NCBI GenBank assembly: GCA_002314635.1 | Contig: DCGQ01000001.1 | Span: forward strand, 1 to 17,518 | DNA length: 17,518 nucleotides | Direction of reading: 5' to 3' | Origin: Clostridiales bacterium UBA1774 | GTDB taxonomy: Bacteria > Bacillota > Clostridia > Oscillospirales > Oscillospiraceae | Shown here: one piece after another, positions 14,880-17,518 of the stretch | Position numbering within the stretch: the stretch's first letter is position 1 | Layout of the letters: each line of letters opens with the position of its first letter | Translations under genes and position numbers: made by a program | The notes under the pieces: model-generated | Databases searched by the model: none | The model's input: only the letters and a program-made list of their open reading frames with translations | What the model was told of the DNA's origin: nothing

Positions 14880-14996
14880 ATGGCAAAAAACGAGACCATC
14901 TCACAATCCGAGACGGTCTCGTTTTATCTTACGGAAACGGGTCGTACTGGGTGGGCAGCTCCCGCAGGACATCGGCCTGAATGCGGTTTCGGATAG
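14880..14996 (+). other. Orphan ribosome binding site and ATG running into a terminator
   Basis: AAAGGAGG starts within a few bases of the stop of the membrane-protein gene and is followed after nine bases by ATG 14880. This is a textbook operonic gene start. The frame encodes only 38 residues (MAKNETISQSETVSFYLTET, then low-complexity sequence). Its first third is made by the terminator hairpin at 14885-14926, and the rest is antisense to the DUF4037 gene. It is most simply a relic start whose gene has been lost, or a decoy with no product. Confidence 0.3.
14885..14926. terminator. Bidirectional terminator between convergent genes
   Basis: AAAACGAGACC (14887-14897) pairs with GGTCTCGTTTT (14915-14925). 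After one mismatch TCTC (14899-14902) pairs with GAGA (14910-14913), giving about 15 pairs. The flanking A-run and T-run suit termination of the plus-strand membrane-protein gene and of the minus-strand DUF4037 operon. Confidence 0.9.
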
Positions 14997-15873
14997 CTTC
15001 CCCGTGGGGAATCAGGAAATCATCCGCTTCCGTGCTGATGCCCTGCTCCCGCAGCGCCCGGATCAGCAGCGCGCAGATGCGCTCCACCTGCTCCTGCGTG
15101 CTGTCCAGCGCGGCCTGATCCCAGCCGCAGGTCTCTACCAGCGCTTTCAGCCGCTGACCCAGCTCCGCACCGATGCCGGGCAGGGTGCAGAGACTGCGCC
15201 ACGCCCACTTATAATAGGGCATATACCGCTTTTCCAGCAGGAAGCACAGGTGCATGGCATGGCGGATGAACTGGCTCCGAATCTCCTGCGCCGCCACCCA
15301 GTCCTGCCGCTTTGCCATCCGGGGCAGATTGTACTGCCCGGACTGGGCGATCCGCATACAGGCAGCCGCCATCTTTTTCAGCCGGATATCCTCGGGAAAA
15401 TAGGCAAGAATCCGCTGCCGGACGGCGGTGAATTCCCCGGCCGGGTCTCGGAACACGCTGCCGTTGACCGCCATGCACAGGTTCTCCTCCGGTGCGCTGA
15501 TCCACTCCTGCAGCTTTTTCGGCCGGTCGATGCAGCCGATCAGGGATTTGTAAAACTCGCCCACGGTCTGCACCCCCACCTGCGCCCCGTAAGCGGAGCG
15601 GTGCTTCCGCAGCTCCGGTGGGATCTGCTCATTCACCTGCGCCTTCCAGTCCCGCAGGGCGGGCAGATAGTCTGCCTTGCTCTCCGGGATCCAGAGGAAG
15701 AAGTCGATGCCCCAGTCATGATCCCGGCTCAGCTCGTCATCGAAGCCGAAGCACTCGCTGCCGTTGCCCGCCAGACCCGCAGCCGCCCATTCCGCCGCCT
15801 CGGGAAAGCGGCGCAGCAAATCCGGCAGCGCCTCCGTCTCAAAAAACTCCCGGCTCAGCTCCAGTCCGTTCAA
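14929..15873 (-). CDS. DUF4037 protein, nucleotidyltransferase-like
   Basis: The 314-residue protein of unknown function matches the DUF4037 family. The N-terminal part has a nucleotidyltransferase-like signature: G38-S39 followed by D51-H-D53 (the GS...DxD pattern of the polymerase-beta/MNT superfamily), in GNGSECFGFDDELSRDHDWG. The C-terminal half is helical, with FLLEKRYMPYYKWAWRSL (about 211-228), a pattern typical of the family. An R-x5-H string (R199...H205) is also present but may be chance. Start: TTG 15873, because GAGGAGG lies seven bases upstream and the TTGA overlap places the start on the TPR gene's stop; no ATG fits. It is the last gene of the DUF4125-TPR-DUF4037 unit. A nucleotide-transfer activity is an inference from the motif; the substrate is unknown. 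Confidence 0.88.
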   Translation of the reverse strand: MNGLELSREFFETEALPDLLRRFPEAAEWAAAGLAGNGSECFGFDDELSRDHDWGIDFFLWIPESKADYLPALRDWKAQVNEQIPPELRKHRSAYGAQVGVQTVGEFYKSLIGCIDRPKKLQEWISAPEENLCMAVNGSVFRDPAGEFTAVRQRILAYFPEDIRLKKMAAACMRIAQSGQYNLPRMAKRQDWVAAQEIRSQFIRHAMHLCFLLEKRYMPYYKWAWRSLCTLPGIGAELGQRLKALVETCGWDQAALDSTQEQVERICALLIRALREQGISTEADDFLIPHGEAIRNRIQADVLRELPTQYDPFP

Positions 15874-16784
15874 GGCTGCGCCTCCTCATACTCCCGAAGC
15901 TCCTGTGCGTAGCTCTGCACCCGGGGATGCTGCTCGCCCAGCAGGTTTTTCAGCACCCTCAGTGCCTGTGCCTGCCGCTCTGCCGCGCCCTTTCGGTCCT
16001 GCATGGCCAGCTTGATCACGGCAATGCTGCGGAGGGAGGAGGCATAGTCCACATTCTCGCCGAATACGAACTTTGTCTGCTCCGCTGCCTTTTCAAAGGC
16101 ATCCAGCGCCTCGGGCAGACGCTTGGTCTGATAGAAGATCACGCCCAGTGTCCCCCACGCTGCGGCTTCATGGGCGCTGCGCTCCGGCAGGGCATGAAAC
16201 TCCTCCAGCGCCTGCCGGACAGTCTCCTCCGCCTTGTCGAATTTCTTCTGCCGCAGGTACATGGCAGAAAGGTTGTTCAGGCTGGTGGGCACCTCGTCCT
16301 CCCGCTCCGCACGGCCTCGCATGATGCTGAGCGCCTGCTGCGCCAGCTCGATGGCCTCGTCCCCTTCGTTCATGTCCTGCAGGGTCAGCGCCAGATTGTT
16401 CAGGAGGCTCACATAGGCATAGCTGCCGGTCTCCCCCAGCCGCTCCAGAATGGCCTTCGATTCCCGGAAGCTGTCCCGGGACTGGGTCAGCTTCCCCATC
16501 AGCCGCAGCACACCGGCATAGTTCAGCAGCATGGTGGCATACTGGATGGTCTCCCCCATGCCCCGCTCCTGCAGGATCGCCATGCTGGCCTGTGCATAGC
16601 GGACACTGTCCCCGTAGCGGCTGGTGCCCCGGTAATAACCGGCCAGCTCGTTCATCACGCTGGAAGCGTCCAGCGTTTCGCCCTGTTCCTCCAGCTCCCG
16701 CAGCTTATCCAGCATGAACCGCTCGATCTTCTCCTGATCGCCGGTGAGATACAGATTGTCCAGCGTACTGAAAAATTCGTCCAT
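15870..16784 (-). CDS. Tetratricopeptide repeat protein
   Basis: The 304-residue soluble protein is built almost wholly of about six TPR helix pairs. Examples are the repeats beginning near SSVMNELAGYYRGTSRYGDS, YATMLLNYAGVLRLMGK, YVSLLNNLALTLQDMNEGDE, TSLNNLSAMYLRQKKFDKAE and WGTLGVIFYQTKRLPEALDA. TPR arrays bind partner proteins, so it probably scaffolds the two other products of the operon. Start: ATG 16784, overlapping the stop of the DUF4125 gene as TGATG, with AGGAG eight bases upstream. The frame is open back to 16925, but that region reads Gly/Pro-rich and antagonises the upstream gene, so it is not used. Its stop overlaps the DUF4037 start, making the three genes translationally coupled. 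Confidence 0.93.
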   Translation of the reverse strand: MDEFFSTLDNLYLTGDQEKIERFMLDKLRELEEQGETLDASSVMNELAGYYRGTSRYGDSVRYAQASMAILQERGMGETIQYATMLLNYAGVLRLMGKLTQSRDSFRESKAILERLGETGSYAYVSLLNNLALTLQDMNEGDEAIELAQQALSIMRGRAEREDEVPTSLNNLSAMYLRQKKFDKAEETVRQALEEFHALPERSAHEAAAWGTLGVIFYQTKRLPEALDAFEKAAEQTKFVFGENVDYASSLRSIAVIKLAMQDRKGAAERQAQALRVLKNLLGEQHPRVQSYAQELREYEEAQP

Positions 16785-17425
16785 CAGTTCAGCTCCTGCC
16801 GGTTCCGGCGGCTGCGGAGATGAGCCTCCGCCTCCTCCATGGTCTGAAATCCGTAGTAATGCAGGGTATTTTCCTGCAGGAGCCGGGCAAGGGAGACCCC
16901 TTCCTTTTCCAGCTCCATCAGCCATGCGTACAGCGCACGGAGGGTGCGGTTGGAATACGTATAAAGCTCGCTGCGCTGGTAGGTCTCCACGCTGGTGTAC
17001 TCCGGCGTGTCCTCAGAGGAGCGCAGCGGGCGGCCGGTACTGCTGACCAGCGGGAACTGCTGCCGCAGCACCGCAGTCTGCTCCACCAGCTTGTCCGTGA
17101 TCTGCTCCGCCAGCGTATTCTTCTCACAGTCGATGGGCTTCACCCGGTCACTGAGCTTTTCAAAATCCTCCGGCGCAGTGGAGCGCATCATATAGATGTA
17201 CTTCTGCTCGGCAAGGTTTTCCCCTGCTGCGGCAGCTTCCTCCACATCCTGCAGATAGCTGCGGCAGGTGCGCTCGTCCCAGCTCTCATACTGGCCCCGG
17301 CGCATCCCGGCAAAGGTATCGTAATCATTCTGGCACCATGCCAGCTCAGAACCTTCGTTTACGCTGTGGAACATCTTCCATTCCAGCCGGATAATGGCGT
17401 CAATGGTCTCTTTTTCGGGTTTCAT
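16784..17425 (-). CDS. DUF4125 protein
   Basis: The 213-residue cytoplasmic protein, with no signal peptide or membrane segment, matches the DUF4125 family. It opens with IIRLEWKMFHSVNEGSELAWCQNDYDTF, a string with the family's EWxMF...CQxD pattern, followed by FAGMRRGQYESW. A later conserved-looking stretch is YTYSNRTLRALYAWL (about 153-170). The function of the family is not known to me. ATG 17425 follows AAAGGAG by eight bases. It is the first gene of the unit; a TATAAT -10 box lies upstream. Genes for DUF4125, TPR and DUF4037 proteins recur next to each other or fused in Firmicutes as far as I recall, which argues for a shared function. Confidence 0.85.
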   Translation of the reverse strand: MKPEKETIDAIIRLEWKMFHSVNEGSELAWCQNDYDTFAGMRRGQYESWDERTCRSYLQDVEEAAAAGENLAEQKYIYMMRSTAPEDFEKLSDRVKPIDCEKNTLAEQITDKLVEQTAVLRQQFPLVSSTGRPLRSSEDTPEYTSVETYQRSELYTYSNRTLRALYAWLMELEKEGVSLARLLQENTLHYYGFQTMEEAEAHLRSRRNRQELN

Positions 17426-17486
17426 GGTTTTTGCTCCTTTCGATTTATGAGATTCCGCGCCCCTTCCGGAAAAGCGCAGTTACCTT

Positions 17487-17492
17487 ATTATA
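17487..17492 (-). promoter_or_regulatory. -10 box of the DUF4125-TPR-DUF4037 operon
   Basis: A minus-strand TATAAT lies 62 bases upstream of the DUF4125 start codon. No convincing -35 hexamer is seen 16-18 bases further upstream in the remaining bases of the window, so this is a partial promoter call. Confidence 0.45.
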
Positions 17493-17518
17493 ATATTACT
17501 CCGGCAACTAATTACCGA

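Noticed and set aside
14368..16823. Long plus-strand frames antisense to the DUF4037/TPR genes and overlapping the membrane-protein gene
   Set aside because: Arg/Pro/Gln-rich translations typical of shadow frames; real genes with motifs occupy the same DNA.
16785..16925. N-terminal extension of the TPR protein back to 16925
   Set aside because: The extension reads Gly/Pro-rich and overlaps the DUF4125 gene, while ATG 16784 has a good binding site and a TGATG overlap.
1..17518. CRISPR arrays, insertion sequences, prophage genes, tRNA or rRNA genes
   Set aside because: No direct repeat arrays, transposase or integrase motifs, or RNA gene signatures were seen on reading both strands.

Overview
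The window reads as a moderately GC-rich Clostridia chromosome segment, most likely a gut Oscillospirales-type organism. This is an inference from several features together: an SLH-anchored surface protein, GGAGG-type ribosome binding sites with occasional TTG starts, a glycine riboswitch on an AGCS symporter, a DUF4125/TPR/DUF4037 operon, and c-di-GMP enzymes typical of clostridial genomes. No rRNA, tRNA, insertion sequence, prophage gene or CRISPR array is visible. Genes lie on both strands in short transcription units, mostly closed by clear intrinsic terminators.

Layout. Positions 1-755 hold the 3' two-thirds of acetate kinase (ackA) and its terminator. A small membrane-anchored or secreted protein follows (908-1549). 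Next is a 1140-residue secreted protein (1802-5224) with a signal peptide, two similar N-terminal modules, a calcineurin-like metallophosphoesterase domain, linker domains and three SLH repeats that should hold it on the cell surface. It meets the next unit at a convergent junction with three hairpins. On the minus strand, an EAL-GGDHF protein (6493-8256) overlaps a six-helix membrane GGDEF diguanylate cyclase (5385-6503) by 11 bases, so a probable c-di-GMP phosphodiesterase and a cyclase are made together. Their leader has a terminator-like hairpin with a possible competing pairing just before the ribosome binding site.

The 8257-8802 gap holds that leader, an orphan terminator, and a consensus promoter with an ATAAT-N11-ATTAT inverted repeat that drives a LysR regulator (8803-9672). 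A possible 54-residue TTG-start ORF (9838-10002) follows, preceded by an inverted repeat centred on a TATAAT box. On the minus strand come an FAD-dependent oxidoreductase (9996-11522) and an AGCS-type glycine/alanine:cation symporter (11725-13149). The symporter is controlled by a single-aptamer glycine riboswitch with a consensus promoter and two downstream terminator structures.

On the plus strand, 13529-14863 encodes a multi-helix membrane protein resembling PIG-V/GT-C mannosyltransferases. It is followed by a strong ribosome binding site and ATG that run straight into a bidirectional terminator. The right end is a tightly overlapped minus-strand operon: DUF4125 (16784-17425), a TPR protein (15870-16784) and a DUF4037 protein with a nucleotidyltransferase-like GS...DxD motif (14929-15873). 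Its function is unknown and it is the best candidate here for an undescribed system. The riboswitch-symporter unit and the c-di-GMP gene pair are the best-supported regulatory units.
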